Positions 1 through 5,084 of a stretch of DNA of 7,997 bases are shown here, piece after piece (positions within the stretch are counted from its first letter, which is position 1; the number at the start of each line of letters is the position of its first letter). The stretch is from an uncultured Alistipes sp. (lineage in GTDB: Bacteria > Bacteroidota > Bacteroidia > Bacteroidales > Rikenellaceae). The notes under the pieces were generated by a model, which saw only the letters and a list, made by a program, of their open reading frames with translations, was not told where the DNA came from and searched no databases. The stretch is taken from positions 1 through 7,997 of the forward strand of contig CAMWJM010000046.1 in the NCBI GenBank assembly GCA_947174575.1, written 5' to 3'. The position numbers and the translations under genes are program-made.

Positions 1-1
1 T

Positions 2-1240
2 TCGGTGGCATCGGCTCCGCAGTGCCTCATCAACGCCATGTGCGCCCGCGGCGAAGCCGGCGAGCTGAAAGACGTGCATGTCCACCACCTCCACACCGAG
101 GGGCCGGCGCCCTATGCCGATCCCAAGTTCGAGGGAATTTTCCAGCTCGACTCGTTCTTCGTCGGCGCCAACGTGCGCAAGGTAACGCAGAGCGGCCATG
201 CCGACTACATCCCCATCTTCTTGAGCGAGACGCAGAAACTCTATCGCTGCGGCGCCGTGCCGTGCAACGTGGCCATGATCCAGGTCTGCCCGCCCGACAA
301 GCACGGCTACGTGTCGCTCGGCACCTCGGTCGATGCTACGCTAGCCGCCGTGGAGTGTGCCGAGCATGTCATCGCCGTGGTCAACAAGAACGTGCCCCGT
401 TCGTTCGGTCAGGCCATGATCCCCATGTCGAAGATCGACATGTTCGTCGAGGACGACACGCCGCTCATCGAGGCCAAGTTCTCCGAACCCAACGAGGTCG
501 AAACGGCGATCGGCAAGCATTGCGCCGCCCTGATCGAGGACGGAGCCACGCTCCAGATGGGCATCGGCGCCATTCCCAACGCCGTGTTGAGCCAGCTGGG
601 CGGTCATAAGAATCTGGGTATCCACACCGAGATGTTCGCCGACGGCGTGCTGCCGCTGGTGGCCAAGGGCGTCATCAACGGCGAGGCCAAGAAGACCGAT
701 CCGGGCAAGATGGTTTCGACGTTCCTCATGGGTTCGCAGGCCGTCTACGACTTCATCGACGACAACCCCGGCGTACTGATGATGGACGTGGGTTATACCA
801 ACGACCCCTACATCATTTCGCAGAACGACCGCTTCGTGGCGATCAACTCGGCCCTGCAGGTCGATCTTACGGGCCAAGTATGCGCCGATTCGCTCGGCAC
901 CAAATTCTGGTCGGGCGTCGGCGGTCAGATCGACTTCGTATACGGCGCCTCGCTCTCCAAGGGCGGCAAGGCCATCATCGCCATGCCCTCGATCACCAAC
1001 AAGGGGGTTTCGAAGATCTGCCCCACGCTGCTGGACGGCGCCGGCGTCGTCACCACACGCAACCACATCCACTGGTTCGTCACCGAGTTCGGCGCCGTCG
1101 ACCTCTATGGCAAAACCATGCAGGAGCGTGCGCGGCTGCTGATCTCGATCGCCCACCCCTCGGCCCAGGAGGAGCTGGATCGCGCCGCTTTCGAGCGCTG
1201 GGGTTCGCACCACCACTACATCAAGAGCTACATGAAGTAG
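2..1240 (+). CDS. Acetyl-CoA hydrolase/CoA-transferase family protein (4-hydroxybutyrate or acetate CoA-transferase type), 5'-truncated by the window edge
   Basis: The family moves coenzyme A between short-chain acyl-CoAs and free acids such as acetate, succinate, butyrate or 4-hydroxybutyrate through a glutamyl-CoA thioester, in the cytoplasm during fermentation. The reading frame is already open at base 2. The GTG at 5-7 lies inside a conserved N-terminal strand (VASAPQCL), so it is not the start, and about 25-30 residues are missing to the left. Counting from that GTG as residue 1, the sequence shows the glycine motif GIGAIPNAV at 186-194, the catalytic-glutamate motif GIHTEMFADG with Glu209, and the CoA-site loop GVGGQIDF at 304-311. 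Adding the missing residues puts Glu209 near 238, where the Clostridium aminobutyricum 4-hydroxybutyrate CoA-transferase has its nucleophile. The C-terminal domain is complete and ends in TAG. A terminator-like hairpin follows 18 bp later. Family is secure; exact acid substrate cannot be read from sequence. Confidence 0.93.
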   Translation, partial: SVASAPQCLINAMCARGEAGELKDVHVHHLHTEGPAPYADPKFEGIFQLDSFFVGANVRKVTQSGHADYIPIFLSETQKLYRCGAVPCNVAMIQVCPPDKHGYVSLGTSVDATLAAVECAEHVIAVVNKNVPRSFGQAMIPMSKIDMFVEDDTPLIEAKFSEPNEVETAIGKHCAALIEDGATLQMGIGAIPNAVLSQLGGHKNLGIHTEMFADGVLPLVAKGVINGEAKKTDPGKMVSTFLMGSQAVYDFIDDNPGVLMMDVGYTNDPYIISQNDRFVAINSALQVDLTGQVCADSLGTKFWSGVGGQIDFVYGASLSKGGKAIIAMPSITNKGVSKICPTLLDGAGVVTTRNHIHWFVTEFGAVDLYGKTMQERARLLISIAHPSAQEELDRAAFERWGSHHHYIKSYMK

Positions 1241-1258
1241 GGCAGCCCGGAAAATCGG

Positions 1259-1316
1259 AAAGACGAAGGTGGAAAGCAGACGCATCACGCCGGTCGGCTT
1301 TTCACCTTTCGTTTTT
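1259..1316 (+). terminator. Imperfect intrinsic terminator after the CoA-transferase gene
   Basis: The arms at 1259-1277 and 1297-1316 pair over 19 bp with one bulged T (1307) and two G-T wobbles. After one A-G mismatch, GAC (1279-1281) and GTC (1293-1295) extend the stem. The loop is 1282-1292. The descending arm ends in a run of five T (1312-1316). It begins 18 bp after the CoA-transferase stop and ends 48 bp before the likely start of the transporter, so it fits a terminator for the upstream gene. The U-tract is part of the stem rather than a free tail, which lowers certainty. Confidence 0.6.
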
Positions 1317-1364
1317 CACTCGCCCGAAAAGTTCTATCCGCCACATTCAAAGTCTCGCTTTATT

Positions 1365-2285
1365 TTGAGTCCCAAGACCAAAGGCTATCTCATCGGCGCC
1401 CTCGCCGCCGCGTCGTACGGCACCAATCCGCTCTTCGCGCTGCCGCTCTACCGGGCCGGCATGGATCCCGATTCGGTGCTCTTCTTCCGTTATTTGTTCG
1501 CGCTGCCGGTGCTGGGCATCATGCTCAAGGCCCGCGGGCGCAGCTTCCGGGTTCCGCGTCGCGACATCCCGCTGCTGGCGATCATGGGCTGGCTGGTGGC
1601 GCTCTCGTCGCTGACCCTATTTTTGAGCTACAACCACATGGACGCCGGCATCGCATCGACGCTGCTCTTCGTCTATCCCATTCTCGTCGCGCTCATCATG
1701 GCCGTCGGGTTCAAAGAGCAGTTCTCGCTCTCGACAGGACTCTGCATCCTGCTGGCTTGCGGCGGTATCGGGCTGCTCTACAAAAGCGGCGACGGTTCGA
1801 CATTGAGCCTCACGGGCACCTTGCTGGTCTTCGCGTCGGCGCTCTCCTATGCGATCTACATCGTCGCGGTGAAGCAAACGCGGCTCAAGGATATTCCCAC
1901 GCTCACCGTCACGTTCTACGTCCTCGCCGCAGGATTCCTGCTGTTTCTGCCCCGCGTCGGCTTCGGGCATTCGCTCCTCCTGCCCGACCGGTGGCCGCTG
2001 TGGGGCAACCTGCTGGCGTTGGCCGTCTTCCCGACCGCCGTTTCGTTTCTCTGCACCACGAGCGCCATTCAGTATATCGGGTCGACGCCGACGGCTATTC
2101 TCGGAGCTTTGGAACCGGTGACGGCCGTGTTCTTCGGGGTCGTCGTATTCGGCGAAGCATTCACCCTGCGCATCGGCTGCGGCATTCTGTCGATCATTCT
2201 GGCCGTGACGCTCATCGTCGCGGGCGACAACATCGGCGCCTATGCGGTTCATTTCCGCAAACTCTTTCCGCGGCGCGACCGCTGA
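1365..2285 (+). CDS. EamA-family (drug/metabolite transporter superfamily) permease
   Basis: A predicted inner-membrane exporter of small metabolites; substrates in this superfamily range over amino acids, purines and other metabolites and cannot be assigned here. From the TTG at 1365 the protein is 306 residues, the usual EamA length. It contains ten hydrophobic segments in two five-helix repeats, at roughly residues 8-24, 38-52, 70-86, 93-112, 119-134, 145-163, 172-190, 206-224, 233-255 and 262-283. The second repeat carries the typical GALEPVTAVFFGVVVFGE signature before helix 10. The frame is open further upstream to a GTG at 1269. That codon lies inside the terminator stem, and the extra 32 residues are polar and unlike a transporter N-terminus, so I take the TTG, although a non-ATG start is less common. 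Helix 1 begins just after it, and the next ATG would remove that helix. I could not find a clear -7 promoter box upstream. Confidence 0.85.
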   Translation: MSPKTKGYLIGALAAASYGTNPLFALPLYRAGMDPDSVLFFRYLFALPVLGIMLKARGRSFRVPRRDIPLLAIMGWLVALSSLTLFLSYNHMDAGIASTLLFVYPILVALIMAVGFKEQFSLSTGLCILLACGGIGLLYKSGDGSTLSLTGTLLVFASALSYAIYIVAVKQTRLKDIPTLTVTFYVLAAGFLLFLPRVGFGHSLLLPDRWPLWGNLLALAVFPTAVSFLCTTSAIQYIGSTPTAILGALEPVTAVFFGVVVFGEAFTLRIGCGILSIILAVTLIVAGDNIGAYAVHFRKLFPRRDR

Positions 2286-2338
2286 ACCGACTTCTGGACG
2301 AACGAAATTCGGCATGCGAAACCGACAATCGCACCTGT

Positions 2339-2397
2339 CCGTTTTTCGCACCATTCCGCCCTATTCCGACACATTCATGGCGGGAAACGGTCTTTTT
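2339..2397 (+). terminator. Terminator-like hairpin downstream of the EamA transporter
   Basis: CCGTTTTTCGC (2339-2349) pairs with GCGGGAAACGG (2380-2390) as an 11-bp stem with two internal T-G wobbles. A 30-nt loop separates the arms, and the tail is TC followed by five T (2393-2397). It lies 54 bp after the transporter stop and just before a new promoter, where a terminator would be expected. The large loop makes it a weaker call than the hairpins at 2513-2550 and 3077-3118. The stretch 2286-2338 before it shows nothing I recognise. Confidence 0.45.
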
Positions 2398-2417
2398 ATT
2401 ATTCATTTAGTCCAAAA

Positions 2418-2447
2418 TTTGCGGGGGGGGGAATTTTCGTATCTTTG
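2418..2447 (+). promoter_or_regulatory. Bacteroidota-type promoter (-33 TTTG, -7 TATCTTTG) with a G9 tract in its spacer
   Basis: TTTG at 2418-2421 and TATCTTTG at 2440-2447 match the Bacteroidota sigma-factor consensus TTTG ... TAnnTTTG. The spacer is 18 nt, slightly short of the usual 19-21. Transcription would begin about 2451-2454. No protein gene starts within 150 bp. The first structures downstream are a hairpin (2453-2478) and a strong terminator (2513-2550). The spacer contains nine consecutive G. Confidence 0.75.
2423..2431 (+). repeat. Nine-G homopolymer tract between promoter elements
   Basis: Nine G residues in a row lie wholly between the -33 and -7 boxes of the promoter at 2418-2447. 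Homopolymers of this length can gain or lose bases by polymerase slippage, and here each change would alter promoter spacing. Whether the length varies is not visible from one sequence. Base-calling error in the run is also possible. Confidence 0.9.
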
Positions 2448-2450
2448 CAA

Positions 2451-2550
2451 CATCCGAACGATACGCTGGACGTTCGGAACTGGGATGAAGACGCAACTCA
2501 CACCCCTTCGGGCATCGTCCGGATCGTTCGCGAATCCGGACGATGTTTTT
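2451..2550 (+). ncRNA. Candidate small RNA or attenuated leader of about 100 nt
   Basis: This stretch lies between a recognisable promoter (2418-2447) and an intrinsic terminator (2513-2550), which together predict a transcript of roughly 97-100 nt. It opens with a perfect 8-bp hairpin, TCCGAACG (2453-2460) with CGTTCGGA (2471-2478), and a 10-nt loop. A single-stranded linker of about 34 nt follows, then the terminator hairpin. The 5' arm (2455-2462) is also perfectly complementary over 8 nt to 2523-2530 in the terminator stem-loop, so an alternative fold exists. The next gene (2647) has its own -7 box, which favours an independent small RNA over a leader, but read-through into that gene remains possible. 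An ATG-initiated frame at 2485-2604 runs through the terminator and looks non-coding. I do not recognise the RNA family; it does not resemble 6S, tmRNA or SRP RNA. Confidence 0.55.
2513..2550 (+). terminator. Strong intrinsic terminator with UUCG tetraloop
   Basis: CATCGTCCGGAT (2513-2524) and ATCCGGACGATG (2534-2545) form a perfect 12-bp stem. Above a bulged A (2533), two more C-G pairs close a TTCG tetraloop (2527-2530). Five T follow immediately (2546-2550). No annotated protein gene ends upstream of it within 220 bp, so it appears to terminate the short transcript from the promoter at 2418-2447. Confidence 0.85.
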
Positions 2551-2612
2551 CAATGCCCGCACGAGGAGACGCAAATTTTCGATTCGCGCGACGATATATG
2601 TTGAAATTTTGC

Positions 2613-2620
2613 TACCTTTG
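2613..2620 (+). promoter_or_regulatory. -7 promoter element (TACCTTTG) for the DUF3127 gene
   Basis: TACCTTTG matches the Bacteroidota -7 consensus TAnnTTTG exactly and sits 26 bp before the ATG at 2647, giving a 5' leader of about 20 nt. No convincing TTTG -33 box is present at the expected distance upstream. The leader is A-rich (TATAAAACCAATC) without a Shine-Dalgarno motif, as is usual in this phylum. Confidence 0.7.
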
Positions 2621-2646
2621 CAGTATAAAACCAATCCCGAACAGAC

Positions 2647-3027
2647 ATGGAATTCGAAGGAACAGTCTTCAAAATAATGCCCGTGACCAAAGGCACTTCG
2701 GCACGCGGCGACTGGCAGCGTCAAGATGTCGTCTTCGACTACAACGACGGCTCGACGTTCACCCGCAAAATCTGCGTGACGTTCTTCAACCGCCCCGACG
2801 ACGTGGCCAAGCTCCGCGAAGGCTCGGCCTACAGCGTTTCGGTCAACGTCGAATCGCGCGAATACAACGGCCGCTGGTACACCGACATCCGCGCCTGGCG
2901 CCTCCAGCCCAAGCAGGCCGAGGCTCCCGCTGCAGCTCCGATGCCCGACATGCCGCCCCTGGCCGCCGAGGAACCCTCTTACGCCGCGGCGCCTGCCGCC
3001 TCGGAGGTCGACGACCTGCCGTTCTGA
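2647..3027 (+). CDS. DUF3127 family protein with SSB-like C-terminal tip
   Basis: A 126-residue protein of the DUF3127 family, common in Bacteroidota and without an established function as far as I know. Residues 1-88 are the conserved domain, rich in beta strands and ending in the family motif REYNGRWYTDIRAWR (71-85). Its pattern is like a small OB-fold. Residues 89-120 are a low-complexity Ala/Pro/Glu linker. The last six residues are VDDLPF (121-126), closely matching the acidic tip of bacterial single-stranded DNA-binding protein (DDIPF), which recruits repair and replication proteins. The layout of compact fold, flexible linker and acidic-hydrophobic tip is that of SSB. I infer a nucleic-acid-binding or replication-associated role, unproven. 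The ATG at 2647 is preceded by a -7 box and short leader, and the stop is followed by a bidirectional terminator, so it is monocistronic. Confidence 0.9.
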   Translation: MEFEGTVFKIMPVTKGTSARGDWQRQDVVFDYNDGSTFTRKICVTFFNRPDDVAKLREGSAYSVSVNVESREYNGRWYTDIRAWRLQPKQAEAPAAAPMPDMPPLAAEEPSYAAAPAASEVDDLPF

Positions 3028-3076
3028 AAACACAGCAGAGAATAGCGAGCGACCCGATACCCATTCGGTTCGTCGA

Positions 3077-3118
3077 AAATTAAAATCCGCTCCTCTTTCG
3101 AGGAGCGGATTTTAATTT
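3077..3118. terminator. Bidirectional intrinsic terminator between convergent genes
   Basis: A perfect 19-bp inverted repeat (3077-3095 with 3100-3118) around a TTTC loop has a GC-rich upper stem and an A/T-rich base, AAATTAAAAT on the left and ATTTTAATTT on the right. Read on either strand it gives a stable hairpin ending in U-rich RNA. It lies 49 bp after the DUF3127 stop and 18 bp after the stop of the minus-strand FKBP gene, and should terminate both. Confidence 0.9.
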
Positions 3119-3136
3119 CAAACTGTTGCAGAATAA

Positions 3137-4234
3137 TTACTCCGCCTTCTTCTCTTCGGCGGGAGCTTCGGGTTCCGGCTGCTCGTAGGGCATCACGTCG
3201 AGCAGCTCGACTTCGAACTCCAGCGCTTCGTTGGGGCCGATGTCGCGACCGGCACCGCGCGAACCGTAGGCCAGCTCGGCCGGGATCCACAGCGTGATCT
3301 TGCCGCCCTTGCCCACCAGCTGCATGCCTTCCGTCCAGCCCTTGATGACCCGGTTGAGCGGGAACTCCACCGGCTCGTCCTGGTCATAGCTGTCGGGGCG
3401 CTGCTGCTTGAGCATCTCCTGCTGCTCTTTCGAACGGTTCTTGTAGATCGAGCTGTCGAAAATCTTGCCGTCGCGCGTGCGACCCGTGTAGTGCACCCGC
3501 ACCACGTCGCGGGGATCGGTAGCCTTCACCTGCTCGTCGCCGGCTTTCTTGATCTTGTAGAGAAGTCCCGACTCGGTCTTCTTCACGCCCGACTTCTTGG
3601 CGATCTTCTCCAGCCAGGCGGCCGACGCCTCGGCGCTCTCGGCAGGACGCTTCACCATGAAATAGTACTGCAGGTACTGGTTCACTTCGTCCTCGGTCAT
3701 CTTGGCGTTCTTGTCGCGCACGTTCTGCATGGCTTCGCCGATCCAGACCGTCTGCAGCGGCAGCCCGCTCTGACGGATGTTGAAACCGATATCCGTACCA
3801 AAAGCCGTCGAAACCTCGGCGCGCTCCTCCTCGGACTCGAACATGTCGGGATCGGCCACGGGATACTCCACCTTGGTCGTGTCGCCCGATGCCAGGCGGA
3901 TGCTGTCGGCCTCGGCACGCTTCCGGGCGATGGCCTCTACGCGCTGCGGACGCTTGGTCATGAAGTAGTCGCGCAGCGTCTCGATCGCTTCGTCGTGCGA
4001 AGTCGACACCTTGCCCAGAGCCACATCCTGAATGCTCTTCTCGACTGCTTTATAGTCGAAAGGCATGTCGCTCATCTGGTAAACCATGCCGTAGGCGATG
4101 TTGGCGCCCAAGGCATACGACAGCGTGTCGAATTCCGAGCGGCTGCCCTTGCACACCGTGCTCTTGCCGCCGCAACAGCCGACGGCCAGCGATGCTACCG
4201 CAGCGATCGTTGCGGCCAAAAGAATCTTTTTCAT
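3137..4234 (-). CDS. FKBP-type peptidyl-prolyl cis-trans isomerase, lipoprotein-like, with duplicated N-terminal unit
   Basis: A folding catalyst for proline peptide bonds, probably attached to the envelope. The 365-residue protein starts at the ATG at 4234 (MKKILLAATIAA); upstream in-frame sequence has no signal-peptide character and crosses the promoter. A hydrophobic signal ends at LAVGCC, with Cys20 or Cys21 as likely lipidation site, though the lipobox is not ideal. Residues 33-96 and 144-197 resemble FKBP_N dimerisation units and each other: both end in a YFMxKRP motif, at 90-96 (YFMTKRP) and 191-197 (YFMVKRP). The catalytic FKBP domain covers about 215-348. It keeps the expected pocket residues Tyr249, Phe259, Asp260, Phe291, Val296, Ile297, Trp300, Tyr323 and Phe340. 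An insertion of about 20 charged residues (264-287) lies between the FDSS strand and VEFPLNRVIKGW. The tail is acidic and proline-rich. A -7 promoter box lies 38 bp upstream, so it can be expressed apart from the gene before it. Confidence 0.93.
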   Translation of the reverse strand: MKKILLAATIAAVASLAVGCCGGKSTVCKGSRSEFDTLSYALGANIAYGMVYQMSDMPFDYKAVEKSIQDVALGKVSTSHDEAIETLRDYFMTKRPQRVEAIARKRAEADSIRLASGDTTKVEYPVADPDMFESEEERAEVSTAFGTDIGFNIRQSGLPLQTVWIGEAMQNVRDKNAKMTEDEVNQYLQYYFMVKRPAESAEASAAWLEKIAKKSGVKKTESGLLYKIKKAGDEQVKATDPRDVVRVHYTGRTRDGKIFDSSIYKNRSKEQQEMLKQQRPDSYDQDEPVEFPLNRVIKGWTEGMQLVGKGGKITLWIPAELAYGSRGAGRDIGPNEALEFEVELLDVMPYEQPEPEAPAEEKKAE

Positions 4235-4272
4235 TGTTTTATCGTTGTTTAAATCCTGTTCGCAAATCGAAG

Positions 4273-4280
4273 CAAAGGTA
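4273..4280 (-). promoter_or_regulatory. -7 promoter element (TACCTTTG, minus strand) for the FKBP gene
   Basis: Read on the minus strand this is TACCTTTG, an exact TAnnTTTG match, with the ATG at 4234 about 35 nt downstream of the predicted start of transcription. The leader is A/T-rich (TTTAAACAACGATAAAACA). Upstream on the minus strand there is a T-rich stretch (CTTTTTTATTTC) but no exact TTTG -33 box. Confidence 0.7.
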
Positions 4281-4382
4281 TAAAATAAACCCGAAATAAA
4301 AAAGCACCCCGGCACATAAGCGCCCCGGAAACCGGAAAAACGCATATCCCGGCCCGAAACGGACGCCTGCGCCGCCCGAACC

Positions 4383-5084
4383 TCATCGCGAACGATAGGC
4401 TCGGCCGGCGTATTTCTCGACGTCGAGCAACTCGATCTCGTAGAAAAGCGTCGCATTGGGCGCCACGCCCAGCGCGGCATCGCCCTCGGCGCCGTAGGCC
4501 GTGGCAGCCGGCAGCCAGGCGTCGATATGCCCGCCCTTGCCCACGAGCTTCACGCTCTCGCGCACGCCCTTGCGCAAGTCGCCCAAGGCGCAGCGCAACG
4601 TATCGCCCTGCTCGTAGGACGAGTACAGCTCCTTGCCGTCGGCCGTGCGGATCACATAGCGCAGCGACACCGTATCGCGGTCGGCGGTCGGCACGCGGTT
4701 CTGGTCGCCCACCTCGCCCACCGTGTAGGTCACGCCCGACGTCGTGCGAGCATACGAGCGGTTGGACTTGGCTATATCGGCCAGGAACCGCTCCTCGTAG
4801 GCCCGTGCCTTCTCGGGCAGCGTATGGTTCATGTACCGCAAATAGAAAGTCTCGGCCTCGGCCAACGACCATTTAGGCGCTCCGGACATCGCATCGCGAA
4901 TTCCCTCGCAGAGCGCCGCCACGTTGAGCGTCGAATCCATCCGCAGGAGATTCAACCCGACGTTCATGCCGAGCACATAGGCCACCGAATCGGTGTCGGA
5001 CTTGAGCTTGACGCTTCCGCCCCCGTTCTTCGAGCAGGCGACCCACGCGGCGGCCGTCAGGACGACGAAAAGCAGCCGTTTCAT
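4383..5084 (-). CDS. FKBP-fold lipoprotein with a degenerate isomerase site
   Basis: A 233-residue protein starting at the ATG at 5084, which overlaps the nhaA stop as ATGA; sequence further upstream in this frame lies inside nhaA. A lysine/arginine-led hydrophobic signal (MKRLLFVVLTAAAWVAC) ends at Cys17, a likely lipidation site. Residues 30-105 resemble an FKBP_N helical unit (DSVAYVLGMNVGLNLL). Residues 112-222 follow the FKBP fold, with the conserved VKLVGKGGHIDAWLP and APNATLFYEIELLDV blocks. Most pocket residues are changed: the FD pair is Leu153-Tyr154, the V-I-x-x-W motif is Leu170-Arg171-x-x-Val174, and the final Phe is Tyr215. Tyr143 and Tyr197 remain. It may be a chaperone-like or binding protein with little isomerase activity. 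It is probably the last gene of the ureohydrolase-nhaA operon and translationally coupled to nhaA. No convincing terminator follows. Confidence 0.88.
   Translation of the reverse strand: MKRLLFVVLTAAAWVACSKNGGGSVKLKSDTDSVAYVLGMNVGLNLLRMDSTLNVAALCEGIRDAMSGAPKWSLAEAETFYLRYMNHTLPEKARAYEERFLADIAKSNRSYARTTSGVTYTVGEVGDQNRVPTADRDTVSLRYVIRTADGKELYSSYEQGDTLRCALGDLRKGVRESVKLVGKGGHIDAWLPAATAYGAEGDAALGVAPNATLFYEIELLDVEKYAGRAYRSR

Noticed and set aside
5..7. GTG at 5 as start of the CoA-transferase
   Set aside because: It lies within a conserved family strand, the frame is open to the window edge, and the catalytic Glu position implies about 29 missing residues.
341..1288. Long open frame antisense to the CoA-transferase (and similar ones opposite nhaA at 5405-6451, the ureohydrolase at 6324-7679 and the EamA gene at 1617-2354)
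   Set aside because: Compositions are Arg/His/Gly-rich without domain motifs; they are shadows caused by GC-rich third positions of well-recognised genes on the other strand.
1360..1367. TTATTTTG as a -7 box for the EamA gene
   Set aside because: It mismatches TAnnTTTG at the second position and would place the transcription start after the TTG start codon, leaving no usable start before the first membrane helix.
2485..2604. Small ATG-initiated frame of 39 codons in the 2286-2646 gap
   Set aside because: It reads straight through the strong terminator at 2513-2550, has no clear ribosome site, and its peptide has no signal, repeated codon or other leader-peptide feature.
4304..4327. Possible terminator after the second FKBP gene (minus strand, GGCGC-TTAT-GTGCC then GGGGTGC and T6)
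   Set aside because: The stem is only 5 bp with a wobble and the U-tract is 7 nt away, so it is too weak to call; read-through into the next FKBP gene is possible.
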